Positions 42,559 to 51,035 of a stretch of DNA of 64,000 nt are shown here, in pieces. Position 1 is the stretch's first letter, and every line of letters starts with the position of its first letter. The notes under the pieces were generated by a model. It was not told the DNA's origin and made no database searches. It worked only from the letters and a program-made list of their open reading frames with translations. The stretch is from MPNP01 sp965116235 (GTDB taxonomy: Bacteria; Pseudomonadota; Alphaproteobacteria; Rhodobacterales; Rhodobacteraceae). The translations under genes were made by a program, and so were the position numbers. Location of the stretch: positions 930,001 through 994,000 of the forward strand of contig OZ220496.1 of the NCBI GenBank assembly GCA_965116235.1. The letters are read 5' to 3'.

Positions 42559-42575
42559 TTTTAGTAGCACTAAAA
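42559..42575. promoter_or_regulatory. operator-like palindrome 2
   Basis: TTTTAGT-AGC-ACTAAAA, same arms as the site at 42504-42520; centre-to-centre distance 55 bases, about five helical turns. It ends 6 bases before the regulator's ATG and therefore also overlaps the ribosome-binding region. Confidence 0.7.
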
Positions 42576-42581
42576 AGCAAG

Positions 42582-43181
42582 ATGGCGGAATCGACAAATA
42601 CAGCTCGAATTGAACCAGAGTGCGAGTTCGAGCCCATAGGCACCAAAATTCGTGACCGGCGGCAGGCGCTTGGAATGACCTTGCAAGACATTGCTGAGCA
42701 AGCCAGTCTTTCAGTGGGGTTCATATCTCAGCTTGAACGCGACCTCACATCCCCATCATTGTCGTCACTTGTTGCCATTACCAAGGCCCTTAAATCAGAG
42801 ATCGGCGATTTTCTGGTGATGCCTGACGGTGATTCATCTCTAACTCGGTCGAGGTCTAGACCGGCTTACACGATCAGCGAAAACAGCGTCATTTACGAGC
42901 GGCTGACGACCAGATTTTCTGGTCATATTCTCAATGGAGTCATCGTCAACGAGCCTCCGGGTTATCGTCATGAACCTTCCCAGCACGAAGGGGAGGAGCT
43001 TTTCTACGTGCTGAAGGGAGCCATCACGGTCGAGGTGGCCGGCGAGAGAACAATTCTGGAGGAGGGTGACTCCATTCATTTCAGTTCAGAGAAGCTGCAC
43101 TCAACTTGGAATCATACAACTGAAACGGCCAGGATGCTGGTCATCATTACAATGGACTTGTTCGGGGATTCAGAAGAATGA
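42582..43181 (+). CDS. XRE family transcriptional regulator with cupin domain
   Basis: A 199-residue regulator. The helix-turn-helix occupies about residues 16-72: IRDRRQALGMTLQDIAEQ, ASLSVGFISQLERDLTSPSLSSL. A cupin domain follows (HEPSQHEGEELFYVLKGAITVEV, LEEGDSIHFSSEKLHS), likely binding a small-molecule signal. Such proteins commonly control adjacent amino-acid or hydantoin-type catabolic genes. The ATG at 42582 lies directly after palindrome 2. It runs in the same direction as the ABC transporter-hydantoinase operon 95 bases downstream, whose substrate or a derived amino acid is its probable ligand. Autoregulation through the palindromes is inferred. Confidence 0.9.
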   Translation: MAESTNTARIEPECEFEPIGTKIRDRRQALGMTLQDIAEQASLSVGFISQLERDLTSPSLSSLVAITKALKSEIGDFLVMPDGDSSLTRSRSRPAYTISENSVIYERLTTRFSGHILNGVIVNEPPGYRHEPSQHEGEELFYVLKGAITVEVAGERTILEEGDSIHFSSEKLHSTWNHTTETARMLVIITMDLFGDSEE

Positions 43182-43276
43182 CTTCCGTGAACATCAAGTT
43201 CTTGCCCCCGATCTCATTGGTCAGGTGGTTAGGCATGCCACCACCACAACATTTCAAATTTAGGGAAGGAAAGATC

Positions 43277-44845
43277 ATGCTGTCTTTATCGAAACTCACC
43301 GCTGCCATTTTGCTCACCGCGTTTGCAGGCTTTTCTGCAGCGGCTGAAAGTGTCTTGCGACTTGACGAAGTGGCTGTCGGTGAAATCGATCCGGCCAAGG
43401 CATCTGACAAGGCCGACTCGATTCTCATGTTCAACCTCTATGACACCCTGGTCATACCCCAACAGGGCGCGCCCGGTCATGATCCTCATCTTGCGTCCAG
43501 CTGGGATGGCGAAGGAACGGAATACACATTCCAGATTCGCGACGATATCACGTTCATTAGCGGCAACCCGCTGACCGCAGAGGATGTGGTCTATTCAATG
43601 GAACGAATGCAAGCAATCGGCCTAGGACTCTCACACCTCTTTGCCAATGTTGCCAGTACTGAAGCTACTGGATCGCACACGGTTCAGTTTACCTTGTCCG
43701 AGCCTTACGGTCCCTTTGTTGCTTCACTGGTTCGATTGCCTATTGTCGACAAGCAGGCCATTGAGGCCAATCGGGCGGAAGACGATCCTTGGGGTGAAGC
43801 CTATCTGGCAACAACGAACGCGGGTACAGGGGCCTACGTGATTGATTCTCACAATCCACAGGAAGAAACCGTCATGGTAAAAAATCCAGGCTACTTCCTG
43901 GGAATCGGTACAATGGCTCCGGACACCGTCAGATTGCGGTATGGTCTGGAGCCCGCCACTGTTCGGACACTGATGGCACAAGGGGAACATGACATCACCT
44001 CCGAGTGGCTTCCTCCCGAAGTCATGCGAGCGTTGGTTGAAGAAGGCAACCAGTTGTTCTTTGAAGGAGGCACAGGAGGTTTCTACTTGAAACTGAACAC
44101 TCAAAAGCCGCCGCTTGACGATGTCAACTGTCGCTTGGCGCTATCCAATGCCTTCGATTATGATTCGGTTCTCAAGCTCATAGCGGTCACCGACACCGTA
44201 TCCACCGGCACCCCGCCAACAGGCGCCATACCGGTTGCGATGATGGGAGCCAATCCTGTGGGAAACGAATTGAAGCAGGATCTGGACGCGGCACGCAATT
44301 ATCTGGCTCAGTGCCAGTATGATCCGGCTGAATTTGAGATTGAAATTACCTGGATCGCTGAAGTGCCGCTTGAAGAACGCTTTGCCCTTCTCCTGCAGGC
44401 AAACCTTGCCGAAATCGGCATCAAGTCGAGCATTCAGAAAGTTCCATGGGCAGCTTTCGCTGGATCGGTCACGGATCCAGCCAATACGCCGAATGTTTCG
44501 CAGATCTTTGTGACGGCTGTAACGGGTGATCCGGACACCTTGCTGTATTCCATGTACCATTCGTCAGTCGCCGGCACCTGGCAGTCGCCGGAACATCTGA
44601 ACGATGCCGAAGTGGACAAGTTCCTTGAGGCCGGTCGAAATCAGTCCTCGTTTGAGGCTCGGTCAGCGGCCTACAAGCAATTGAATGATCGCCTGATGGC
44701 CATCGCACCGTCAATTTACGGCTTTGATCGAAGTTCAGTGTTTGCGGCCAGACCCAACATAGTGGCTGCGGCTCTGACCGATCCGAGCATGGCTTTCGGT
44801 CTTGATTCATTCGGGTTTTCCTTCCGCTTGATGGAAGTTCATTGA
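43277..44845 (+). CDS. ABC transporter substrate-binding protein, family 5 (peptide/opine type)
   Basis: A 522-residue periplasmic binding protein. The signal peptide MLSLSKLTAAILLTAFAG ends near AAAES. Family-5 features: LFNLYDTLV-like MFNLYDTLV, the segment WDGEGTEYTFQIRDDITF, GNPLTAEDVVYSMERM, and a C-terminal part with AAYKQLNDRLMAIAPSIYGF. Start chosen for AGGGAAGG just upstream. It would supply the two permeases and two ATPases that follow with an oligopeptide-, lactam- or hydantoin-like substrate. A strong hairpin lies after its stop. Confidence 0.93.
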   Translation: MLSLSKLTAAILLTAFAGFSAAAESVLRLDEVAVGEIDPAKASDKADSILMFNLYDTLVIPQQGAPGHDPHLASSWDGEGTEYTFQIRDDITFISGNPLTAEDVVYSMERMQAIGLGLSHLFANVASTEATGSHTVQFTLSEPYGPFVASLVRLPIVDKQAIEANRAEDDPWGEAYLATTNAGTGAYVIDSHNPQEETVMVKNPGYFLGIGTMAPDTVRLRYGLEPATVRTLMAQGEHDITSEWLPPEVMRALVEEGNQLFFEGGTGGFYLKLNTQKPPLDDVNCRLALSNAFDYDSVLKLIAVTDTVSTGTPPTGAIPVAMMGANPVGNELKQDLDAARNYLAQCQYDPAEFEIEITWIAEVPLEERFALLLQANLAEIGIKSSIQKVPWAAFAGSVTDPANTPNVSQIFVTAVTGDPDTLLYSMYHSSVAGTWQSPEHLNDAEVDKFLEAGRNQSSFEARSAAYKQLNDRLMAIAPSIYGFDRSSVFAARPNIVAAALTDPSMAFGLDSFGFSFRLMEVH

Positions 44846-44862
44846 ATCCACAGAAATTCAGG

Positions 44863-44894
44863 ATGCCAGCCCTCGGAAACGAGAGCTGGCATCA
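44863..44894 (+). terminator. intercistronic RNA hairpin after the binding-protein gene
   Basis: GATGCCAGC (44863-44871) pairs perfectly with GCTGGCATC (44886-44894); inside, CTCG-GAAA-CGAG forms a second stem with a GNRA tetraloop. It starts 17 bases after the stop codon, has no T-run, and most likely stabilises the 5' mRNA or reduces read-through to the permeases. Confidence 0.65.
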
Positions 44895-44915
44895 CCTCGG
44901 GTATGACACGATAAC

Positions 44916-45941
44916 GTGGCCGATGTCCTGAAATTGCTCCTCAGACGGATAGGGATTTCCTGTTTGGTGCTGGTTGGCGTCTCCCTCCTCATTTTCTGCA
45001 TTGCCAGAGTGATACCGGGGGACCCGGCGAGAATTGCCCTTGGACCTAACGCAACCAAGGAAATGGTAAGCAATTTGCGGGCCGACCTTCATCTTGATGA
45101 ACCCATCTGGAAACAGTACGGTCATTTTGTTGGTGACCTGCTCCACGGTGATCTGGGCATATCGCTCTACACCAATCGCCCGGTTGTCAAGGACATCGCC
45201 CAATTCTTGCCTGCCACCCTCGAACTGATCATCGTCGCCGGCATCCTGATGATTTGCATTGGGCTCCCCTTGGGCATTCTTTCAGCGAAATATGAGGGAA
45301 AACTTGTCGATAACATCGTTCGCGTCGTGTCCCTGCTAGGAGTGTCGGCTCCGAGTTTTGTGTGGGCAGTCATTCTCATGTTGCTGTTTGCATTTTATTT
45401 GCCCCTGTTTCCAATTGCCGGGCGTATCGACACGGACTTTGACATTCCTCGCACAACAGGGTTTTTGCTCTACGACACCCTGTCAGCCGGCCAGTTCGAT
45501 GCTTTTGCCAACGCCCTGTGGCACCTGATTCTACCTGCTTTGGCCCTGGCCTTGTCCGGCATTGGTCAAGCGGCTCGCCTGACTCGAGCCAACATGACCG
45601 AGACCTACCGCCGACCCTACATTGAAATGGCCCGTTCCTATGGATTTTCCAGCTGGCGAATTGCCCGCAAGTACGCATTCAAGCCCTCCCTGATACCCTC
45701 CCTAACAATCATTGGTCTTGACTTTGCTGCGATGCTGGGCAACGCGTTTCTGGTCGAAGCGATCTTCGCTTGGCCGGGACTGTCCCGCTATGGTGTCGCC
45801 GTCATTCTCCGCAAGGATCTGAATGCCATTGTCGGGACCGTCCTGATCATTTCAGCGACCTTCCTCATCGCCAATCTCATCGTTGATCTGCTGATTGCCT
45901 TGCTGAATCCCAAAATTCGCCATGCTCGGAGGGTCGCATGA
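44916..45941 (+). CDS. ABC transporter permease (DppB/OppB type)
   Basis: A 341-residue inner-membrane permease with six helices. Start GTG. N-terminal LLLRRIGISCLVLVGVSLLIF is a typical first helix; PGDPARIALGPNATKEMV, RADLHLDEPIWKQYG and GDLLHGDLGISLYTNRPV are the DppB consensus, and RLTRANMTETYRRPYIEMARSYGFSSWRI contains the EAA loop that contacts the ATPases. It overlaps the next permease by 4 bases. Confidence 0.95.
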   Translation: MADVLKLLLRRIGISCLVLVGVSLLIFCIARVIPGDPARIALGPNATKEMVSNLRADLHLDEPIWKQYGHFVGDLLHGDLGISLYTNRPVVKDIAQFLPATLELIIVAGILMICIGLPLGILSAKYEGKLVDNIVRVVSLLGVSAPSFVWAVILMLLFAFYLPLFPIAGRIDTDFDIPRTTGFLLYDTLSAGQFDAFANALWHLILPALALALSGIGQAARLTRANMTETYRRPYIEMARSYGFSSWRIARKYAFKPSLIPSLTIIGLDFAAMLGNAFLVEAIFAWPGLSRYGVAVILRKDLNAIVGTVLIISATFLIANLIVDLLIALLNPKIRHARRVA

Positions 45942-46771
45942 AAAGGGCGATCAAAATCATTCTTGCAAACCCGTTGTCGATCATTGGCACGATCCTGATC
46001 GCAATGGTCGTGTTCTCGGCCCTGTTTGCCGACTTTATAACCCCATTCCCGTCGCATCGTGGCACCGTTGTAGACTTTTCGAACTTCAATCAGTCCCCGT
46101 CCTGGCAAAACGTCATGGGAACCGATCTGGTGGGCCGTGACCTCTTTACCCGGATTGTCTATGCCTACAGAATTTCGCTCATACTGGGAGTCGTTGTCCT
46201 CGTCCTTGCCGTGCCGTTGGGGGTCATGGTAGGGCTGATGGCCGGTTATCTCAATCGGTGGGTTCGTTTTGCCCTGATGCGCACGACCGATGTCTTTCTG
46301 TCCATCCCGCCACTGGTTCTGGCGATGTCAATCATGGGTGTACTTGAACCCACCCTCATCAATGGCATGATGGCTGTAACCGCCATGTGGTGGCCGTGGT
46401 ATTCACGCCTGGTTTACAACATTACGCTGGCAGAGAAGGAAGAAGGCTATGTCATTGCGGCCGAAGTCATTGGTGCGTCGAAATTCCATATCATGATATT
46501 CGAAATCCTGCCCAACTGCTTTCCGGCCATTATCACCAAAATGACCCTCGATCTGGGGTTTGTCATTCTCATTGCCTCGTCCCTTTCGTTTCTGGGCCTT
46601 GGGGTTCAGCCCCCAACTCCTGATCTCGGCTCAATGGTTGCTGAAGGGGCACGTTACTTGCCTGACTCCTGGTGGCTCACGGTGTTCCCAGGGCTGGCCA
46701 TCCTCGTTGCCGTCTTCGGCTTCAATCTTCTTGGTGACGCCTTGCGCGAGATTCTTGGGACAAGTCAATGA
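45938..46771 (+). CDS. ABC transporter permease (DppC/OppC type)
   Basis: A 277-residue partner permease: NPLSIIGTILIAMVVFSALF at the N-terminus, MGTDLVGRDLFTRIVYAYRIS (DppC hallmark), and the EAA loop EEGYVIAAEVIGASKFHIMIFEI, ending SSLSFLGLGVQPPTPDLGSMVAEG. ATG overlaps the previous stop (ATGA) and its own end overlaps the ATPase gene by 4 bases, so the four transport genes form one tightly coupled unit. Confidence 0.95.
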   Translation: MKRAIKIILANPLSIIGTILIAMVVFSALFADFITPFPSHRGTVVDFSNFNQSPSWQNVMGTDLVGRDLFTRIVYAYRISLILGVVVLVLAVPLGVMVGLMAGYLNRWVRFALMRTTDVFLSIPPLVLAMSIMGVLEPTLINGMMAVTAMWWPWYSRLVYNITLAEKEEGYVIAAEVIGASKFHIMIFEILPNCFPAIITKMTLDLGFVILIASSLSFLGLGVQPPTPDLGSMVAEGARYLPDSWWLTVFPGLAILVAVFGFNLLGDALREILGTSQ

Positions 46772-47649
46772 CCGTGCCCATCCTCGAGATCAATGACCTG
46801 TATTTGAGCTTCCAGGGGCTTCAGGAAAGAAATGATGTTCTGCACGGCATTTCGCTGACGATCAATCCGGGAGAAAAAGTCGCCCTCGTCGGGGAATCGG
46901 GTTCGGGCAAGTCGGTAACAGCACGGCTGGTACTCGGTCTGTTGCAAGATGAGATCAAGACCCGCATGTCTGGCACCATCAATTTCGAAGGGCGAGAACT
47001 CGCTGGCCTTTCTCCTCGTGAACGGCAACGCCTGCGGGGGACGAAAATGTCCATGATCTTTCAGGATCCGGTGTCAGCCCTCAATCCTTTCTATCGGGTC
47101 GAGACTCAATTCCTGGATGTTATCAGAAGAGCCCATCCCGTCATCGGGCGCAATGAAGCCCGAGCCAAAATGCTTGCCATACTGTCAGAGGTCGCCATAG
47201 CCGACCCGGACCGGGTTCTCCAGTCTTTTCCGTTTCAACTCTCGGGCGGAATGAACCAAAGGGTCATGATTGCCATGGGACTGGTGAATGAACCCTCGCT
47301 TCTCATCGCCGATGAACCGGGAACCGCACTTGATGTCACGGTACAGGATCAGACGCTCAACCTGATGAAGGAGCTTGTCGAACAGAGCCGAACCTCAGTG
47401 TTTTTCATATCGCACAATCTTGGGGTCGTGCGGGAGTTTTCGGACTGGCTGTATGTGATTTATCGGGGCCGCATTGTTGAGGATGGACGAACGGAGAATG
47501 TCTTTGCTCATCCCATGCATCCTTACACCAAGGCCCTGATTTCGGCTGTTCCACGAATAACAAGCAGCGTGATTCCCCAGTTTGACGATGATCCCGAGGC
47601 CTTTTTGTCACCCAGGATGACCCATGGTGCAAGGGAAGCTGCCGGATGA
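46768..47649 (+). CDS. ABC transporter ATP-binding protein (DppD/OppD type)
   Basis: A 293-residue ATPase. Walker A GESGSGKS at about residues 42-49, signature LSGGMNQRVMIAMGL, Walker B LLIADEPGTALDV, H-loop FFISHNLGVV. The C-terminal part HPYTKALISAVPR is the oligopeptide-ATPase type. The signature has MN instead of the more frequent QR wording, otherwise normal. It overlaps the next ATPase by 4 bases. Confidence 0.95.
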   Translation: MTVPILEINDLYLSFQGLQERNDVLHGISLTINPGEKVALVGESGSGKSVTARLVLGLLQDEIKTRMSGTINFEGRELAGLSPRERQRLRGTKMSMIFQDPVSALNPFYRVETQFLDVIRRAHPVIGRNEARAKMLAILSEVAIADPDRVLQSFPFQLSGGMNQRVMIAMGLVNEPSLLIADEPGTALDVTVQDQTLNLMKELVEQSRTSVFFISHNLGVVREFSDWLYVIYRGRIVEDGRTENVFAHPMHPYTKALISAVPRITSSVIPQFDDDPEAFLSPRMTHGAREAAG

Positions 47650-48488
47650 CCGAAACCCATCTCAGCCTGCACAATCTGTCCAAGGTGTTTCGCCTTGGTG
47701 CGTATGAAATCAGGGCCGTCAACAGCCTGACCGTATCAATTGATCGGGGTGAATGTCTGGCCATTGTTGGTGAATCGGGATCTGGCAAGAGTACAGTCGC
47801 CAACATGATTCTGGGCCTGCTGGAGCCGACTGCCGGAACCATTGAACTCAGCGGCGACCCCTTGCTGCTGAGCCGGACACTCCAGTACCGACGACGCATT
47901 CAACTGGTTCAGCAAAACCCCTACTCGTCAATCAATCCGAGTCGGCACGTTGGGGCATCACTCCGACTTCCCCTTGATGTCCATGACATCGGCGTACCTG
48001 TGAAGCGCTGGCAAAGGGCACGGGAACTTCTTGAAGAGGTCGGTCTGCCGGGGGAGTTTGTCACCCGATCCCCGACGACATTGTCCGGTGGTCAAGGTCA
48101 AAGGGTGGCCATCGCCAGAGCCTTGGCCTGTCAGCCCGAATTGCTTGTGCTTGATGAACCCACCTCATCCCTTGACGTACTGGTTCAGGCCCGGATCCTG
48201 CAACTCCTCAGGAATTTGCTAGCGGCGCGGAATCTGACCTATATTTTCATAACCCACGATCTTGCGGTCGTACGCAACATGGCCGACCGTGTTGCTGTCA
48301 TGAAAGAGGGCGAGATGGTGGAGCTGGGCCGGACAGAAGCGATTTTCACCAATCCTTCCCACCCCTATACCCGCAAACTGATCAGCGCTTCACCGGTCAT
48401 CACGGCCGAGGAGCAAGAACTGCGAGCCTTCTTGCAAAAGGGGTCAAGCGAGATGAAAAGGCCATGCCAGAGTTTGTCAGGGCTTTAG
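47646..48488 (+). CDS. ABC transporter ATP-binding protein (DppF/OppF type)
   Basis: A 280-residue second ATPase with Walker A GESGSGKST, Q-loop IQLVQQNPYSSINPSR, signature LSGGQGQRVAIARAL, Walker B LLVLDEPTSSLDV and HPYTRKLISASPV. With DppD-type ATPase it forms a heterodimer. Its end overlaps the GAF gene by 25 bases. Confidence 0.95.
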   Translation: MTETHLSLHNLSKVFRLGAYEIRAVNSLTVSIDRGECLAIVGESGSGKSTVANMILGLLEPTAGTIELSGDPLLLSRTLQYRRRIQLVQQNPYSSINPSRHVGASLRLPLDVHDIGVPVKRWQRARELLEEVGLPGEFVTRSPTTLSGGQGQRVAIARALACQPELLVLDEPTSSLDVLVQARILQLLRNLLAARNLTYIFITHDLAVVRNMADRVAVMKEGEMVELGRTEAIFTNPSHPYTRKLISASPVITAEEQELRAFLQKGSSEMKRPCQSLSGL

Positions 48489-48961
48489 AAGCCTCAGAGA
48501 ATCAGCCCCACACCTTGTTTTCTGCACTGGAAACGATGATCAGGAAACGCATGCCGGTGCGACTGTTTTCCATGACGATTGTCGATTTCGGTCGCAACGA
48601 AGCCCGGCGGATTTATACCAATGAACCCGAAATTTACCCCGTGTCGGGGCTGAAGCCCATCCCGTCCGGCCCTTGGTCGGATACTGTTCTCTTCCGGAAA
48701 GAGGCTTTTGTGGCCAATGACTATTCCGGCATCCAGAAGAATTTCCCTGACCATGAAGTCATTCGGTCCCTGGGGTGTGAGGCCATAATCAACGTCCCCG
48801 TCGTGCTTGCCGGACGCTTGCTGGGAACCCTGAACATCTTGGGGGCGGCCGGTTCCTATCCCGATGAATGTGTCAAGGCTGCTGTGGCGCTGAAGCCCTA
48901 CGGCACGCTTTGTTTTTTAGCCCATGAACAACTTGTCAGCCAAGGAAAAGATGATGCCTGA
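48464..48961 (+). CDS. GAF domain protein
   Basis: A 165-residue stand-alone GAF-like domain: an opening helix (NQPHTLFSALETMIRK), then RLFSMTIVDFGRNEARRIYTNEPEIYP, GPWSDTVLFRKEAFVANDYSGIQ, and the closing strand INVPVVLAGRLLGTLNILG, the typical GAF end. No kinase, cyclase or DNA-binding domain is attached. Position between a transporter ATPase and hyuA suggests it binds a substrate or intermediate of this pathway, or modulates an enzyme; that is inference. Its last bases overlap the start of hyuA. Confidence 0.8.
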   Translation: MPEFVRALEASENQPHTLFSALETMIRKRMPVRLFSMTIVDFGRNEARRIYTNEPEIYPVSGLKPIPSGPWSDTVLFRKEAFVANDYSGIQKNFPDHEVIRSLGCEAIINVPVVLAGRLLGTLNILGAAGSYPDECVKAAVALKPYGTLCFLAHEQLVSQGKDDA

Positions 48962-51023
48962 AACCGTTTTCCGGGTCGCCACCGATGTCGGCGGAACCTT
49001 TACCGATCTGGTCTGTTTTGAATTCAATCCCGTAACGGGGCAGTCATCCGTGCGGACAGCGAAGTCGGCGACAACTCCGCCCGATTATGAAACCGGCATG
49101 ATCAATGTCATTCAAAAGGCTGGCATCAATCTGGCCGAAGTCGACTTTCTGGTGCACGGAACGACGGTTGTCATCAATGCGCTGACCGAGCGCAAAGGAG
49201 TCAAGGTTGGCCTGATTACAACGGAGGGGTTTAGAGACACTCTGGAAATTGCCCGGGGGAATCGCCCGGATTTTTTCAATCTGCACTACGAAAAGCCGCC
49301 TCCGTTCGTGCCTCGTCATCTGCGTCGGGAAGTTCCCGAACGGATGGATTACCGTGGAGCTGAAATGCGCCCCCTCGATCTGAAGGGTCTGGCCACAATA
49401 CTTGATGATTTTCGACAAGACGGGGTTGAAGCGATTGCCATCAGTTTTTTGCACTCTTATGCGAATCCTGCGCACGAACAGGCAACAGAGGAAGAGGTGC
49501 GCAGACTTTGGCCTGAAGTCCGAGTCGTGTCGTCACACAGCATTGCCCGCGAGTGGCGTGAGTACGAGCGTACGAACACGGCCGTTCTTTCAGCCTATGT
49601 TCAGCCTGTTGCGGAAGGGTACCTGCAAAGACTCAACAGTAAACTGCAGGATCATGGATTTGCGGGGAATCCCTACGTCATGCAATCCAACTGTGGCATC
49701 GACACGATTGAGGCGACGGCCAAGACCCCCATCACCATGATTGAATCGGGCCCGTCTTCCGGTATTTGGGGAGCCGCAGAACTGGGCCGGCTCATCGGTG
49801 TCAAAAATGTGCTGGCTCTCGATATTGGCGGCACAACGGCCAAAAGTTCCCTGATCGAAAACGGCAATATCCGCATCGTAACGGACTACTGGATAGAAAA
49901 AAGCCGCAAATCGGCCGGTTATCCGGTCATGGTGCCGGTGGTTGATCTCGTTGAAATCGGCAACGGCGGCGGTTCCATCGCTTGGGTTGACGACTACGGC
50001 AAGCTGCATGTCGGGCCACAATCGGCTGGGGCAATTCCAGGACCGGCCGGCTACGGCAAGGGTGGCCGCGACGCGACCACGACAGATGCCAATCTGTGGT
50101 TGGGTCGGATCAACAGGGACTATTTCTGCGGCGGTGCAATCGATGCTGACATGGCCAGTGTCGAAAGGGCCATCAAGGCTGTCGGAGACAAGCTTGATGT
50201 TGGCCTGGATGAGGCCGCAAGAGGAATTGTCCGCATTGCCAACAACAATATGGTCAATGCCCTCAAGCTGGTATCACTCAACCGCGGTTTTGATCCCAGA
50301 GACTTTACATTGGTCGCCTTTGGCGGCGGTGGCGGCATGCATGCCGTTGCACTCGCTCAGGAACTTGGGGTCAAGACGATCGTCATTCCGGCCAATGCTT
50401 CGGTATTTTCGGCCTGGGGCATGACCATGTCGGACCTCAGGCGTGATTATGTTGTAACCCGTCTGACCGATTTTACGGAAGATGCTGCGGACCGCGTTGA
50501 ACAGAGTTTTGCCGATGTCGAACGCAGGGCCCGGGAACAGTTTAACCAAGAGGGCATCAAGGCTGAAGACATCACAATGCAGCGGTTCGGGAAGTTTCGG
50601 TACCAAAATCAGGAACACACGACCGAAATTGAACTTCCCCAAGATTCGATCGTGCCGGAACTCGTACCCGTCATCAGCGAGGCGTTTCAGGCAGCTTACG
50701 AACGTGAGTACACCTATCGCATGGATGCCCCGGTTGAAATGGTCGGAATTCATCTTGTCGCCTTGGCGCAGGTTGGCAAACCGTCGCTGCCCGAACGGCC
50801 AGTGACAGGGGCCGGGCTCAAAGCTGCGCAGAAAGGGACACGAACGGTCGATTATGCACTTGAAGGGGTCCACGAGGCGATGATCTACGATGGAATCAAG
50901 CTGGAACCAGACATGTCCTTCATTGGTCCGGCAATCATCGAAGAGGAAGGAACAACGACTGTGGTTCATCCAGGCAATCGCGTTGCCGTCGACGGATTTG
51001 GCAATTACACGATCAGTTTGTAA
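48951..51023 (+). CDS. hydantoinase/oxoprolinase subunit A (HyuA type)
   Basis: A 690-residue ATP-dependent subunit of the N-methylhydantoinase/5-oxoprolinase/acetone-carboxylase superfamily. N-terminal DVGGTFTDLVCFE and central LDIGGTTAKSSLIENG are the paired actin-like ATP-binding motifs; FLVHGTTVVINALTERKGVKVGLITTEGF and the C-terminal part match the family. ATGATG at 48951 follows AAGGAAAAG, and overlaps the GAF stop. Works with the HyuB subunit encoded next on a cyclic amide or related compound. It is the only A subunit for two B-type subunits. Confidence 0.93.
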   Translation: MMPETVFRVATDVGGTFTDLVCFEFNPVTGQSSVRTAKSATTPPDYETGMINVIQKAGINLAEVDFLVHGTTVVINALTERKGVKVGLITTEGFRDTLEIARGNRPDFFNLHYEKPPPFVPRHLRREVPERMDYRGAEMRPLDLKGLATILDDFRQDGVEAIAISFLHSYANPAHEQATEEEVRRLWPEVRVVSSHSIAREWREYERTNTAVLSAYVQPVAEGYLQRLNSKLQDHGFAGNPYVMQSNCGIDTIEATAKTPITMIESGPSSGIWGAAELGRLIGVKNVLALDIGGTTAKSSLIENGNIRIVTDYWIEKSRKSAGYPVMVPVVDLVEIGNGGGSIAWVDDYGKLHVGPQSAGAIPGPAGYGKGGRDATTTDANLWLGRINRDYFCGGAIDADMASVERAIKAVGDKLDVGLDEAARGIVRIANNNMVNALKLVSLNRGFDPRDFTLVAFGGGGGMHAVALAQELGVKTIVIPANASVFSAWGMTMSDLRRDYVVTRLTDFTEDAADRVEQSFADVERRAREQFNQEGIKAEDITMQRFGKFRYQNQEHTTEIELPQDSIVPELVPVISEAFQAAYEREYTYRMDAPVEMVGIHLVALAQVGKPSLPERPVTGAGLKAAQKGTRTVDYALEGVHEAMIYDGIKLEPDMSFIGPAIIEEEGTTTVVHPGNRVAVDGFGNYTISL

Positions 51024-51035
51024 GGAGGGGTAATC

